64,000 bases of DNA from contig JACVGT010000011.1 in the NCBI GenBank assembly GCA_018992685.1, positions 1 to 64,000 on the forward strand, given 5' to 3'. The stretch is from Theionarchaea archaeon (GTDB lineage Archaea > Methanobacteriota_B > Thermococci > Methanofastidiosales > SZ-28-30). The notes below the pieces were generated by a model. It made no database searches and was not told the DNA's origin. It was given only the letters and a program-made list of their open reading frames with translations. The position numbers and the translations under genes were made by a program. Positions 1-8,491 of the stretch are shown here, piece by piece (position 1 is the first letter of the stretch; every line of letters starts with the position of its first letter).

Positions 1-6
1 ATTCTC

Positions 7-708
7 ATGAGAAAAGGACTCTCACCAATCATTGCTACCATGCTTCTCATAGCAATAGCTGTTGCTGTGGGCTCGGTTGTTTCTATATATGTAACGGGTC
101 ATGCATCAGATTATATGAACAAAGAAGGGCAGCGGAGAGAACGGATCTTGGATAAGGAGGGAGAATCACTGGAGCTGGTCCATGTGGAATCGGCAGGCGG
201 AAACGTTACTGTCACTGTTCAAAATAATGGAACAACGGACGTGGAAGTCACGTATATCACCCTGAATGAGACAGAATACAGTCAACTTTCTCCTTCCACC
301 ATGATCGATTATGGTGAATCTCAGGATATCACAGTTGCCTTTGCTGGTTCTGTTGTTTCAGTGGAACTTGGCAGCAGGCTGGGAAATGTTTTTGTCTTCA
401 ATGCACCCTCTCCACGAATCGAGATTATTAATTCCTTTTTCAATGCAGATAATAAATTGGTTACCTTCTCCGGCGAAGGATCAACAGACGACGGTAGGAT
501 TGTCCAGTGGACCTGGTGTTTCAGGTGGGATGAATCATCAGGGACATGTCTGGGTGGTTGTGACGGATCTGCATTCGCATCAGGATATGGAGAAGTGACC
601 AGTTATTCATATATCGGGTGTAGTGCAGGAACCTATGCTGTGAAGTTGACGGTGACAGATGACACAGGAATGACAGGTGAGGTCCTTGTTTATGTCAATA
701 TCCCATGA
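7..708 (+). CDS. Archaeal pilin-like secreted protein with PKD-like C-terminal region
   Basis: This 233-residue protein starts with a class III (type IV pilin/archaellin type) signal peptide: a short basic stretch ending in RKG, a likely cleavage point after Gly4, then LSPIIATMLLIAIAVAVG as the hydrophobic helix. Such proteins are normally processed by a prepilin peptidase and assembled into, or anchored near, surface filaments. The region from about residue 133 on looks like an Ig/PKD-type beta domain (GEGSTDDGRIVQWTW, then YAVKLTVTDDTG) and contains several cysteines that could form disulfides outside the cell. The stop is 12 bases before the next pilin-like gene, so the two are probably cotranscribed. 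The ATG lies only 6 bases into the window, so its promoter is not visible. The family call is firm; the function in adhesion or surface structure is inferred. Confidence 0.8.
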   Translation: MRKGLSPIIATMLLIAIAVAVGSVVSIYVTGHASDYMNKEGQRRERILDKEGESLELVHVESAGGNVTVTVQNNGTTDVEVTYITLNETEYSQLSPSTMIDYGESQDITVAFAGSVVSVELGSRLGNVFVFNAPSPRIEIINSFFNADNKLVTFSGEGSTDDGRIVQWTWCFRWDESSGTCLGGCDGSAFASGYGEVTSYSYIGCSAGTYAVKLTVTDDTGMTGEVLVYVNIP

Positions 709-720
709 GGTGAAGAAAGT

Positions 721-2610
721 ATGACCATGTCGTGGAAAAAACTGGTTAACAGAAAGGGAGTTTCTCCGGTGATCAGTTTTGTACTTATCATTGCAATATT
801 GTTATCAGTGTTCTCTCTGCTTTTCATGTGGAACCTCAGCCAGGAAGAGCTGAAGACACAAAGAGAGAGGGAAAGGATTCAACAGTTGAAACTGGTGGAG
901 GGTGAATCACTGGCTTTTCTGACTATTCCGTCGGGTTCTGATCCTTTTACCGTCTACAATAATGGAACGGTGGCCCCCGATATCCGGCATGTGTATGTGG
1001 ATGGCAGTGAGATAACAGGGTTTACAGTGGCTCAGGATACAGACAATCCAAGGAAATGGTTGATTTCTACCGGCAGCACCGTGACGACGTCAGCAAAGAT
1101 CGAGACGAGTTTGGGAAACATCTATTCGTACGCTGGACCCACTGCGGTGATTGATCTGCTGTCCTGGAGTGACCTCGATACCAAGGTCATTCTTGTTCTT
1201 GACGGGTCAAAGTCCAATGCTGTGGGAGCATCGATTTCCAGGTGGAACTGGACGTATTCGGAGGGTGGAACAGCCAGTGGGGCTCGAGTCCAGATAGAGG
1301 TCGACAAGCCTCCAGAAGGGAGCAGTGCCTCCCAGGTAATCATCACACTCACTGTTACTGACAGCACCGATATTTCGAATTCGCCCGCTGCCCGCACAGC
1401 AAGTACCTCAATTACCTTGAGCATTCCTCCTGAAGGAGAGACGAGTGGTGAAGGGGAAACTGGGTTTGGAGGAGAAGGTGCTCCCGGTGGCATTTTCATA
1501 TCACTGGGAGGGACTGGTGGAGGTACATCGGTCGCAGAAGGCCGTGTGATTGCTTTTAATATCAAGAATTTTTCAGGAAGAATGATTCCTTTGACTTCAT
1601 TAAGATTCTATGGCGTCAAGAATCCCTCGAATTATACAGTAGACCAGGTTTTCATTGCACCCCCTGGGGTGGAAATGACTGCAGACGATATGTACTACTT
1701 CGGGGTGACAATTGGAGATGGCGGAATCGCACAGTTCTCAAAGCCGTATTATATCGGAGACAGGGATGAAGCGCATATTGAGCTAAGAGCGAGCAGCGGT
1801 GCCAGACCCCAGGAAGGTCACATTTTCATGATCATTATGTATGATGCTTCTACTCCACAGAGCTACTATGTGGTGACGGTTCCCATCAGAACGGCAGATT
1901 ACACAGATGATGTTGAATTCGTGGTGACCGATACGTTTCATGTGACTGGTGATGGATTCATTCTGCAGGGAAAGTCACTTGATCTCAATAACAGACTGCT
2001 GATGTCAGTTGGAGTGGCCTTTTCCACACCGGCAAATTCAGGTGATCCCTGTGAAGACAGAATGCTTGAATTCAATGTGGCCGGGATTGCGTACTGGAAT
2101 GGCTCAATAGCTTCTGGGTCCACCATTTACCTGGGAACGGATACTGATGGGGACGGACAGGCTGACACAGGTGTAACATGGGATAATTCGCGTACGGTGC
2201 AGTTCGAATTCAACTTCAATGATGTTGCTCAGCGATTCTTCTATTTTGTCTATCGATTCGAAGATGGTACTTCAATCGCTCACAAAGTGCCGCGATTCAC
2301 TACTTCCCTGGCCGTAGGAGAAACAGAACGCAAAGAAATCAGCTCATCGACAGGTGGATCTGCCAGCTGGCTCATCGACATTGTTCAAATCGATGCACTG
2401 AACACACCATTGAACCTGAATGTGACCGGACTACCCTGTTTCTGTACTGCAACGTTCGTTCCGGGATCTCCTGTCAGCATGCCCAACACGGTGACCATGA
2501 CCATAGAAGTGTTGCCTGGTGCCCCCACGGGGTTGTACCCCCTCGTGATAACAGGAAACAACAATAACTGGGCAGACTCGTGCGTGGCGTTCTTGTACAT
2601 AGGAGCATGA
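721..2610 (+). CDS. Large archaeal pilin-like surface protein
   Basis: A 629-residue protein with a class III signal peptide: basic N-terminus ending NRKG (cleavage expected after Gly13), then VSPVISFVLIIAILLSVFSLLF. Residues from about 140 to 235 resemble a PKD/Ig-like module (LDGSKSN, RWNWTY, then a VTDS strand), followed by a Gly/Glu-rich linker near 235-275 and a long beta-rich region. A DTDGDGQAD segment near residue 474 looks like a calcium-binding loop. It is far longer than a typical pilin, so it is more likely a filament-associated or membrane-anchored adhesin than a major subunit. GGTGA lies just before the ATG at 721. It sits between a smaller pilin-like gene and a VCBS-repeat gene, forming a surface operon. 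The specific role is unknown. Confidence 0.75.
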   Translation: MTMSWKKLVNRKGVSPVISFVLIIAILLSVFSLLFMWNLSQEELKTQRERERIQQLKLVEGESLAFLTIPSGSDPFTVYNNGTVAPDIRHVYVDGSEITGFTVAQDTDNPRKWLISTGSTVTTSAKIETSLGNIYSYAGPTAVIDLLSWSDLDTKVILVLDGSKSNAVGASISRWNWTYSEGGTASGARVQIEVDKPPEGSSASQVIITLTVTDSTDISNSPAARTASTSITLSIPPEGETSGEGETGFGGEGAPGGIFISLGGTGGGTSVAEGRVIAFNIKNFSGRMIPLTSLRFYGVKNPSNYTVDQVFIAPPGVEMTADDMYYFGVTIGDGGIAQFSKPYYIGDRDEAHIELRASSGARPQEGHIFMIIMYDASTPQSYYVVTVPIRTADYTDDVEFVVTDTFHVTGDGFILQGKSLDLNNRLLMSVGVAFSTPANSGDPCEDRMLEFNVAGIAYWNGSIASGSTIYLGTDTDGDGQADTGVTWDNSRTVQFEFNFNDVAQRFFYFVYRFEDGTSIAHKVPRFTTSLAVGETERKEISSSTGGSASWLIDIVQIDALNTPLNLNVTGLPCFCTATFVPGSPVSMPNTVTMTIEVLPGAPTGLYPLVITGNNNNWADSCVAFLYIGA

Positions 2611-2621
2611 GGAGAGTGACC

Positions 2622-4298
2622 ATGAGAAGAGCTGTGGCACTTGCAATGATTGGGTTCTTTCTTTTTTTTTCTTATCCAATCCTTAGCTGGTACGGACCTT
2701 ACATCGGGTTCGGGTCTGGCAGCGATGCTACTCATTGTCTGGTGCTGGGAGATGTAGACAAGGATGGTCTCGTGGACATTGTGGCAGGAAACTACGGAAC
2801 GCAGAATTTTGTGTACTACGGAAATGGCGACGGCACCTTTACGAGTAGTCACGCTTTTGGAACAGGGACTGACCTAACTCAAGAGGTTATCCTGTGTGAT
2901 GTAAATGGTGACAGCTGGCTGGACATTGTGGTGGGAAACAATCAGCAGCAAAACTACATATACCTTAATGATTTGGATGGGACTTTTGATACCACAGCAT
3001 ACCCATTCGGGACAGGATCAGACAACACCTATGCCATTGCATGCGGACTCGTCAACGGCGATGGATGGGTAGACCTTGTGTTGGGGAACCTTGGCCAGCA
3101 GAACTACGTCTACCTCAGTGACGGAACAGGCAATCCTTTTGATACCATTGTTCCCATTGCTTTTGGTCAGGGAGAGCCATTTTACAGCAGGACATGGGAC
3201 GTGGTGCTTGGAGACATGAACAACGATGGTGATCTGGATGTGGTGGTTGCCAATCACCAGCAATACAACTTTATATATTTGGGAGACGGAACAGGCAGCT
3301 TTGCCACGGGATATGGATTTGGAAGTCAGGAGGAGTTTACTCATTCTCTGGCTGTTGAGTTTATCAACAGCGATTCCTTTCTGGACGTAGTGGAAGGAAA
3401 CTATGATGGACAGAACAGGGTGTATTTGGGAGACGGAACAGGCAACGTAGGGACATCGTTCAATTTTGGTCCCGTGGATGACAGGACTCAAATAGTAACT
3501 CTGACAGATATTGATGGGGATACACACCTTGATGTACTGGTGGGAAATGGAGGAGATACACCTTTCCAGAACAGGGTCTATATAGGAGTGGGGGATGGTA
3601 CGTTCAGTGCCTCATACAATGTGGGCAGTCCTGATACGACGTGGGATGCGGCTTTTGGAGAGTTCAATGGTGATGGGCTTATTGACATCGCGGTGGCAAA
3701 TGAAGGACAGAACAAGATTTTCCTTAATTCCGAAACTACGATGGATAATCTAGCCAGTCTTTTTGACATTAATACATTCTTTGTAGCAGGAGATGCCGCT
3801 TACTGTACAGATGTTTTGGGTTCCTCAAAGATTGCCTTTGGATTGGGAAGAGGTGGTGCATCTCAGAATCCAGAGGGGAGAACAGATCTCATTCTGACTC
3901 AGACGGAACATGACGCCGGGAACCTGATCATTGTGGGAGGCCCAGCAGTCAATCCTCTGGCTACCGAATTTGATAGCATTTTTGGGATTACGTACACCTT
4001 TGTGGAAAATGTGAGTTTTGAGATTCAGTGCGAAGGATACACCATATTCCTGGATATCGCCAATGACTATCCTCAGGAAGACATTTGCATTGTGTACATA
4101 GGAGAGCACAACGGAAGGAACATCATGCTGGTATGGGGATACGGGTGGTTTGGCACGTACGCAGGATCAGCTTATATTGGTGAAATCAGTAACTGGGCTG
4201 TGGAGCAGGGGTTTCACATGCTCATGATCAGGTGGAATGATCTTAATATGGATGGACTCATTCAATCTGGCGAAATAACAGTGCAGGACCGGAATTGA
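2622..4298 (+). CDS. Secreted VCBS/FG-GAP repeat protein with S-layer-like C-terminal domain
   Basis: After a signal peptide (MRRAVALAMIGFFLFFSYPI), about seven repeats of the FG-GAP/VCBS type follow. Each has a GDVDKDGLVDIVVGN-like calcium loop and an aromatic NFVYLGDGTG strand, predicting a seven-bladed beta-propeller on the cell surface. From about residue 385 the repeats stop and a different domain begins (a segment with NLIIVGGPAVNPLA, later WGYGWFGTYAG) that resembles C-terminal parts of archaeal S-layer proteins, suggesting envelope attachment. The frame is open from a GTG at 2580, and an ATG at 2607 overlaps the previous stop, but the ATG at 2622 has a well-spaced GAGGAG and directly begins the signal peptide, so I chose it. 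Likely a surface adhesin cotranscribed with the two pilin-like genes; the ligand is unknown. Confidence 0.75.
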   Translation: MRRAVALAMIGFFLFFSYPILSWYGPYIGFGSGSDATHCLVLGDVDKDGLVDIVAGNYGTQNFVYYGNGDGTFTSSHAFGTGTDLTQEVILCDVNGDSWLDIVVGNNQQQNYIYLNDLDGTFDTTAYPFGTGSDNTYAIACGLVNGDGWVDLVLGNLGQQNYVYLSDGTGNPFDTIVPIAFGQGEPFYSRTWDVVLGDMNNDGDLDVVVANHQQYNFIYLGDGTGSFATGYGFGSQEEFTHSLAVEFINSDSFLDVVEGNYDGQNRVYLGDGTGNVGTSFNFGPVDDRTQIVTLTDIDGDTHLDVLVGNGGDTPFQNRVYIGVGDGTFSASYNVGSPDTTWDAAFGEFNGDGLIDIAVANEGQNKIFLNSETTMDNLASLFDINTFFVAGDAAYCTDVLGSSKIAFGLGRGGASQNPEGRTDLILTQTEHDAGNLIIVGGPAVNPLATEFDSIFGITYTFVENVSFEIQCEGYTIFLDIANDYPQEDICIVYIGEHNGRNIMLVWGYGWFGTYAGSAYIGEISNWAVEQGFHMLMIRWNDLNMDGLIQSGEITVQDRN

Positions 4299-4385
4299 TC
4301 GTTGTCCCTGCGTCGTGTGAGACGGCCTGTGCAGGACTCACTTGGTAGGCTCATACCTTCGTGTCGTTGCTTCACTTCGAGAGAA

Positions 4386-5006
4386 TCAAAGGAGATTCAG
4401 GATATCTTTCAGGCTGTTCAAGACGAAATCAGACGTTTTCATGATAGTCTCATCCCTCGGGTTGTAGGCCAGTCTAAGACCCACTAGTTTAAACAATGAC
4501 ACATCTGGAGCTGCATCTCCCACTGCTGCAAACTCACGAGGAGGAATGGACAGTCTTTGTGACAACCTGCTGATCACCACGTCTTTTTTGTGCGGTTCTA
4601 CATGCATGACTCCCTTCAGCTGTCCGTTCACACAAATCAGATCATTCGCGTGCACCAGTGATGGGTCGATTCCCAGTTGTTGGCCTATCATGTGGGCCAG
4701 AATACTGACTCCCGAGGAAATGATGCAGGGGATTATGTTTCTATCTTTCAGAGCAGCAACAACCATCCCTGCGTGTGGTTCCAAGGTGAAGGCAGAAAGC
4801 CCCCGGTAAACATCTGCAAGAGTCGGAGAATTCCACAGTGAAATATCACGTTCCATCCAGGTTTCGTAGTTGATGTAATTGCTGAAATAGGCATTCCTAT
4901 GGTCCATGATCTTCTCTCTATCTGCCTGGAAATATGTATGAAGCAGTTCCCAGGAGGATTCCGAGATGAGCGTGCCGTCCATGTCAAATGCTACTACACG
5001 TATCAC
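4386..5006 (-). CDS. HAD-family phosphatase, phosphoserine-phosphatase-like
   Basis: A haloacid dehalogenase-type hydrolase of 206 residues. The nucleophile motif FDMDGTL is at residues 7-13 and is followed by a helical cap region. Further on come IISSG (motif II), a basic HKKD stretch (motif III) and GDAAPDVSLF (motif IV), all the parts of an active Mg-dependent phosphohydrolase of the SerB-like subgroup. The frame stays open to 5114, but I chose the GTG at 5006: it gives the normal MIRVVAFDMDG start, has a GGGGTTGA purine stretch upstream, and falls 4 bases after the stop of the upstream PPP phosphatase gene, so the two are probably translated from one mRNA. The substrate cannot be told from sequence; phosphoserine or a small sugar or nucleotide phosphate are possible. 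Convergent with the VCBS gene. Confidence 0.8.
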   Translation of the reverse strand: MIRVVAFDMDGTLISESSWELLHTYFQADREKIMDHRNAYFSNYINYETWMERDISLWNSPTLADVYRGLSAFTLEPHAGMVVAALKDRNIIPCIISSGVSILAHMIGQQLGIDPSLVHANDLICVNGQLKGVMHVEPHKKDVVISRLSQRLSIPPREFAAVGDAAPDVSLFKLVGLRLAYNPRDETIMKTSDFVLNSLKDILNLL

Positions 5007-5010
5007 GACG

Positions 5011-5901
5011 TCAACCCCTTCCAGTATCAGTGCTTTGACCAACCTCCACGTCCATGAGTGATAGTTTTCCATCCCCTGATAGATAGGCAATCTTTGCCCT
5101 GTTACCCATTTCATAGTCAGGGCTTGAGAAAATGCTCAGCAGTCTGTCATCGAAAAAGTATTTGTACCCCTCACTGAAGACTTCGTGTCCTCTCACTACT
5201 CCATCAACATGGTGGGTTTCCAGGAAGTCAGTGAACACTTTTTCTCCGTATGTGTAGTGAATTCCCCTCGCCCAGTTAAATTCAAACCCGGGATGACGTT
5301 CAGAAGGATCATTCCACAATATCTGTCCCAAGATCATGGTGTCTACGTTCAAATCCCCTTTTTTGAGGTCAGCAATCTCCTGTAGCCTGGATATTCCTTT
5401 CGGTATCCCCCCATGGAGCAGGAGAATTCGCTTAAACAGGAGGGCAGGTGAAAAGTACGAGAAGAGAACATTATACTCGTTGTACATCTTTTTGGCCTGC
5501 AGTTGGAATCGTTCCCTACATGCCGAAGAAAATCCATAATATGAATTGACAGAGGGCGTTTCATGGTTTCCTCTCAGCAAAAACACTCTATCCGGAAACA
5601 ACACTTTCATTGCCAAGACGAAATTGATGGTTTCAAGTTGCTGCGATCCCCTGTCCACATAATCACCGAGAAATATGATGTTTGCAGCCTTTTTCTTTTT
5701 CCATACGCGATATATGTATTTTAATGCCTCGAAATCCCCGTGAAGATCTCCTACGACATACGAAGGCCCTGCTTCCACCTTAATGAGGGAAGGCTCATTT
5801 TCTACCAGAGGTCTCACCTTCTGAATGAGTTCTCTCATCTGAGGCACAGTGGTAGTCATGAAACTATCTGGCTCTGCCACAGTGTGCGCTGCAACACTCA
5901 T
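5011..5901 (-). CDS. PPP-family serine/threonine phosphatase
   Basis: A 296-residue phosphoprotein phosphatase of the PP1/PP2A/calcineurin-like superfamily. The metal-binding signatures are intact: GDLHGD at residues 51-56, GDYVDRG at 79-85 and GNHE at 111-114, with later HGG and RGHE histidines that complete the bimetal centre. Enzymes of this family dephosphorylate Ser/Thr in proteins and are found in only some archaea. It lies directly upstream of an HAD phosphatase gene (4-base gap), giving two unrelated phosphatases in one transcription unit. An in-frame ATG at residue 15 is an alternative start; neither has a clear Shine-Dalgarno, and a weak TTTAAG box about 30 bases upstream would fit a leaderless mRNA from 5901. 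Cognate kinases are not visible in the window. Confidence 0.85.
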   Translation of the reverse strand: MSVAAHTVAEPDSFMTTTVPQMRELIQKVRPLVENEPSLIKVEAGPSYVVGDLHGDFEALKYIYRVWKKKKAANIIFLGDYVDRGSQQLETINFVLAMKVLFPDRVFLLRGNHETPSVNSYYGFSSACRERFQLQAKKMYNEYNVLFSYFSPALLFKRILLLHGGIPKGISRLQEIADLKKGDLNVDTMILGQILWNDPSERHPGFEFNWARGIHYTYGEKVFTDFLETHHVDGVVRGHEVFSEGYKYFFDDRLLSIFSSPDYEMGNRAKIAYLSGDGKLSLMDVEVGQSTDTGRG

Positions 5902-5959
5902 TGTTTGACGGACTCATCAGGACTTAAACGTCTTTCTGCTGTCCTCTGCCTGGGCTGCA

Positions 5960-6784
5960 TCAATCGACAATTGATTCCCTGACAGCCATGGCCGCACCGA
6001 TGGCTGTAGCATACTCGCCGTACTTCGGGACAAAGAACTTCATTTCAAACATCTTGCCCCTGTCTTTCATGATGTCCACCAGTTTTTTTACTCGTATGAG
6101 CTTCCCTGTGAGTACAATGTTCCTCTGGTCACAGGAGCGAGCGGCAAACACACTCAACACAAGCAGGGTTTCTGCAATCAAATTGATTATGGCCAGCGCT
6201 CTATCTGAATCGGAAGAGTCTTCACTGAACTTACCAAAATTGGAGGCAGTAGCGTCTGTGGGGAGCGCACCCACTGGGCCTCCTGCTATGTCTCCCACCG
6301 TCAAGTCCACATTCCTCAGATTCCCTTTGTCGGCCAAAGTTTCCAGAGTTCTGAGCGTGTTGATGTTCAGCATGTGTTTGGCAAGTCCCATGAGGCATCC
6401 TCCTCCCACTCCAGTTCCCCCCACGTGGGTGATCTTCGTGTCCTTCACTGATACAAAAGGCGTTCCTGTCCCCATGGAAACCACCAGTGCCTCGTCCAGA
6501 CCAGCCAGAGTTCTTCCACCAATGCCAATTGCTGAAATCTCATCAATCTTCTTGAGGGGAATGCCCAGGATTGCATTGTCAAGAGAAGCGGCGCCTCCTC
6601 CAGTAGCCACAATCGTCTCAATGTCTGAGAGCGTGGAGCCCAGTGTGGTAATCAGTTTACCCAGTGCACCCGATGCGGCCGCCACTGGATCTGATGCTGT
6701 GATGCTGATCACACGTATCACGTTCTTCCCCTTGATAGCGACTGCATCTGTGGTGGTTCCTCCGATATCGATTCCTACGATCAT
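5960..6784 (-). CDS. coaW: Type II pantothenate kinase-like protein (CoaW/Fumble family)
   Basis: A 274-residue ASKHA-fold kinase. It begins with the phosphate-1 loop GIDIGGTTTDAV, has an internal VSMGTGTPF segment (phosphate-2/adenosine type) and the family-typical GGTGVGGGCLMGL stretch; together these match type II pantothenate kinases, which phosphorylate pantothenate in the first committed step of CoA synthesis. The next gene upstream on the same strand is phosphopantetheine adenylyltransferase, a later CoA step, which supports the assignment. Most archaea instead use pantoate kinase plus phosphopantothenate synthetase, so this would be an atypical route; a related ASKHA kinase with another substrate remains possible. 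A TATA element (TTTATATAG on the minus strand) lies near 6805-6815, about 25 bases upstream of the ATG. Confidence 0.75.
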   Translation of the reverse strand: MIVGIDIGGTTTDAVAIKGKNVIRVISITASDPVAAASGALGKLITTLGSTLSDIETIVATGGGAASLDNAILGIPLKKIDEISAIGIGGRTLAGLDEALVVSMGTGTPFVSVKDTKITHVGGTGVGGGCLMGLAKHMLNINTLRTLETLADKGNLRNVDLTVGDIAGGPVGALPTDATASNFGKFSEDSSDSDRALAIINLIAETLLVLSVFAARSCDQRNIVLTGKLIRVKKLVDIMKDRGKMFEMKFFVPKYGEYATAIGAAMAVRESIVD

Positions 6785-6859
6785 TGTGCTTTTCTCTTCA
6801 GTTCCCTATATAAAGGTAACCATACTACTTCTTGAGCAACACCATGGACTGATTCTGTT

Positions 6860-6899
6860 CGAGAGAAAAGAGTCTCGTCTGATTTTTGTGATTTTTTTT
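6860..6899 (+). terminator. Stem-loop plus T-tract on the plus strand, no plus-strand gene nearby
   Basis: CGAGA at 6860-6864 and TCTCG at 6873-6877 can pair, followed by two T-runs up to 6899. Both flanking genes are on the minus strand, so the element would end an unseen plus-strand transcript or be chance. The rest of the 6785-6983 gap holds only the coaW promoter. Confidence 0.25.
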
Positions 6900-6983
6900 A
6901 GTTATGAGGACATGTTGTACAAATCCTGTACCCTGTAGAGAGCTCACAGATTGCTGAACATATCCACCTGGACAAAGATCATA

Positions 6984-7424
6984 TCAGCTGCTTTTCAGTG
7001 ATTTTCGTATTCTCGTGGAAGATATTATGCCTTCCTCATCTCTCAGTAGAGGAATTTCAATAATCTGCAGTTCTCTCCATCCTTTTTCTCTTCTTATTCT
7101 GTTGATCTCTTCTGCGTTCTTTCGTACTTCTGGTGTAACTATGATAGCATCAATGTCTTCAATATCATCTGCAAATCCAATCTTCTCCCTGATTTTCTTT
7201 ATAATGTAATCTGTCCCATAGGAATACCCAAGGCTGGCGAGATATTCTTTCAGGTCTTTCTTTCGTTTTTCATACCTGTAAATTTTCTCAGCATGGGGTT
7301 TGTGAATGATCATGTCATCTGAGCATAACCCGATGAATACATATCCTCTCTCGAAGGCTTCCTTCAGAAAGTAGTGATGGCCCTGGTGAAGATGATCAAA
7401 AGTACCAGATGCAATGATTTTCAT
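6984..7424 (-). CDS. coaD: Phosphopantetheine adenylyltransferase, archaeal type
   Basis: A 146-residue nucleotidyltransferase of the archaeal/eukaryal PPAT family (COG1019). It has the N-terminal GTFDHLHQGH motif (residues 7-16) that binds ATP phosphates, a conserved middle region (IIVTPEVRKNAEEINRIR) and a C-terminal ISSTRIR motif, as in other cytidylyltransferase-fold enzymes. It transfers AMP from ATP to 4'-phosphopantetheine, giving dephospho-CoA. Length is normal for the family. The pantothenate kinase-like gene lies downstream on the same strand, separated by about 200 bases with its own promoter, so the two CoA genes are neighbours but probably not one operon. A TTAAGTATG element just upstream (around 7440-7455) is a possible promoter for a leaderless mRNA. 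Confidence 0.9.
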   Translation of the reverse strand: MKIIASGTFDHLHQGHHYFLKEAFERGYVFIGLCSDDMIIHKPHAEKIYRYEKRKKDLKEYLASLGYSYGTDYIIKKIREKIGFADDIEDIDAIIVTPEVRKNAEEINRIRREKGWRELQIIEIPLLRDEEGIISSTRIRKSLKSS

Positions 7425-7490
7425 GTAACAGCCAACTCATACGCATACTTAAGCATTTTTGTGCTCCTTCAGTCTGAAAAAGCTTATGCG

Positions 7491-8210
7491 CTACTTGGCC
7501 ACATACAGGACAATTCCCTTCTCTTTCACGATTTCAAAAGGAATATTCTTTAGGGAGTGTGAGGTTCCTCTCATCTTTCTGACACGTAAGAATCGCTTCA
7601 AGTCTGAAACCTCTTCTTCCAGGGACAGTACAACGATGCCCCGGGCCAGGAACTCTTCAATACCATATCTCGACACCAAGAAGGGTTCTAGGCTTTCTGT
7701 GATCATGAGTGATGTCAATCCAATCTCGAGAAGCAGTGCACTGAGTCTGAATAACGCCCCACGGAACTCATTACTTTCTCCAACCCTCAACATGAGAGAA
7801 GGGATAGAGTCAAGGACAAGCCTTCTTGCCCCAATTCTGGTAGCGGCACGATGGATGTCCAGAACCAATGCATCGATTTCGAAATTGCTTCCAATGCGAA
7901 GCTCACTGCCCTCAGGGGCCCCCATCCGTAGAGAAGCTGCATCGATAATCATGAGTTTTCCATTTCGCTGGTGTTCTGAAAGATCCCATCCTAGTCCAAG
8001 CATTTCATCCTGAAGATCACATGTCCGTTCCTCTAACGTGATGAGGATACCGGGTTCATTTTTCTCCACAATCCCCGACTGAAGGAACTGGGTACAGAAG
8101 ATAGTCTTTCCTGTGCCTGAACTGCCGCACACGAGGACAGTGGTTCCCCTTGGGTAACCGCCTCCGATGATGGTATCCAGGCCTGGAATGCCAGTTGTTA
8201 CTCTCTCCAC
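7491..8210 (-). CDS. RAD55/KaiC-like RecA-superfamily ATPase
   Basis: A single-domain RecA-fold ATPase of 239 residues. Walker A is intact (GSSGTGKT, residues 29-36), followed by LITLEER and a Walker B strand (ARRLVLDSIPSL). The GTG start at 8210 has AGGAG just upstream. It is closely similar throughout to the protein at 43542-44273 (shared GIxGLDxxxGGGYP, LRVRKMRGT, SRYG.EEF segments), so they are recent paralogues. RAD55-family proteins in archaea are mostly uncharacterised and linked to signalling or DNA processes. Here the gene diverges from a PAS/GAF/DUF835 sensor, which suggests a signalling partnership, but no biochemical role can be read from sequence. A TATA box (CCTTATAAAGG) lies at about 8231-8241 on the minus strand. 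Confidence 0.85.
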   Translation of the reverse strand: MERVTTGIPGLDTIIGGGYPRGTTVLVCGSSGTGKTIFCTQFLQSGIVEKNEPGILITLEERTCDLQDEMLGLGWDLSEHQRNGKLMIIDAASLRMGAPEGSELRIGSNFEIDALVLDIHRAATRIGARRLVLDSIPSLMLRVGESNEFRGALFRLSALLLEIGLTSLMITESLEPFLVSRYGIEEFLARGIVVLSLEEEVSDLKRFLRVRKMRGTSHSLKNIPFEIVKEKGIVLYVAK

Positions 8211-8454
8211 GGCTCCTGTTGTTTCTTATCCTTTATAAGGTTTGACATCGGACAACTCTCTCTTTGCTTAGTTTTTCAAAACAAAAGTGAGGCCTTATCG
8301 AGAAATAGAGACAATTCATAGAATTTCAGACCACGGCCTGTGTCTCAGACTACGCAGTGGATGTAAATCCCCGGGGCAAGATACTGGAAAACACTCTCTG
8401 TCCCTCTTTCATGTACCTCCATTTTGCAGTGGATCTCTGATCCAGTGTATGCGG

Positions 8455-8473
8455 GGAAAGCTATATATAACCT
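8455..8473 (+). promoter_or_regulatory. TATA promoter of the sensor gene
   Basis: GGGAAAGCTATATATAACC is a strong archaeal BRE/TATA element centred about 28 bases before the ATG at 8492, predicting a leaderless or very short-leader mRNA. The rest of the 8211-8491 intergenic stretch holds the promoter of the divergent ATPase and no RNA gene or ORF that I trust. Confidence 0.7.
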
Positions 8474-8491
8474 ACTCGGAAAAAGAAGAGC

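Noticed and set aside
1122-1565. Minus-strand frames inside the large pilin-like gene and similar antisense frames throughout
   Set aside because: They overlap genes with clear family motifs and have no ribosome binding site or promoter of their own.
5988-6938. Long plus-strand frame opposite coaW
   Set aside because: It is antisense to a well-supported gene, its translation is low-complexity Ser/Pro/Thr-rich, and it matches nothing.
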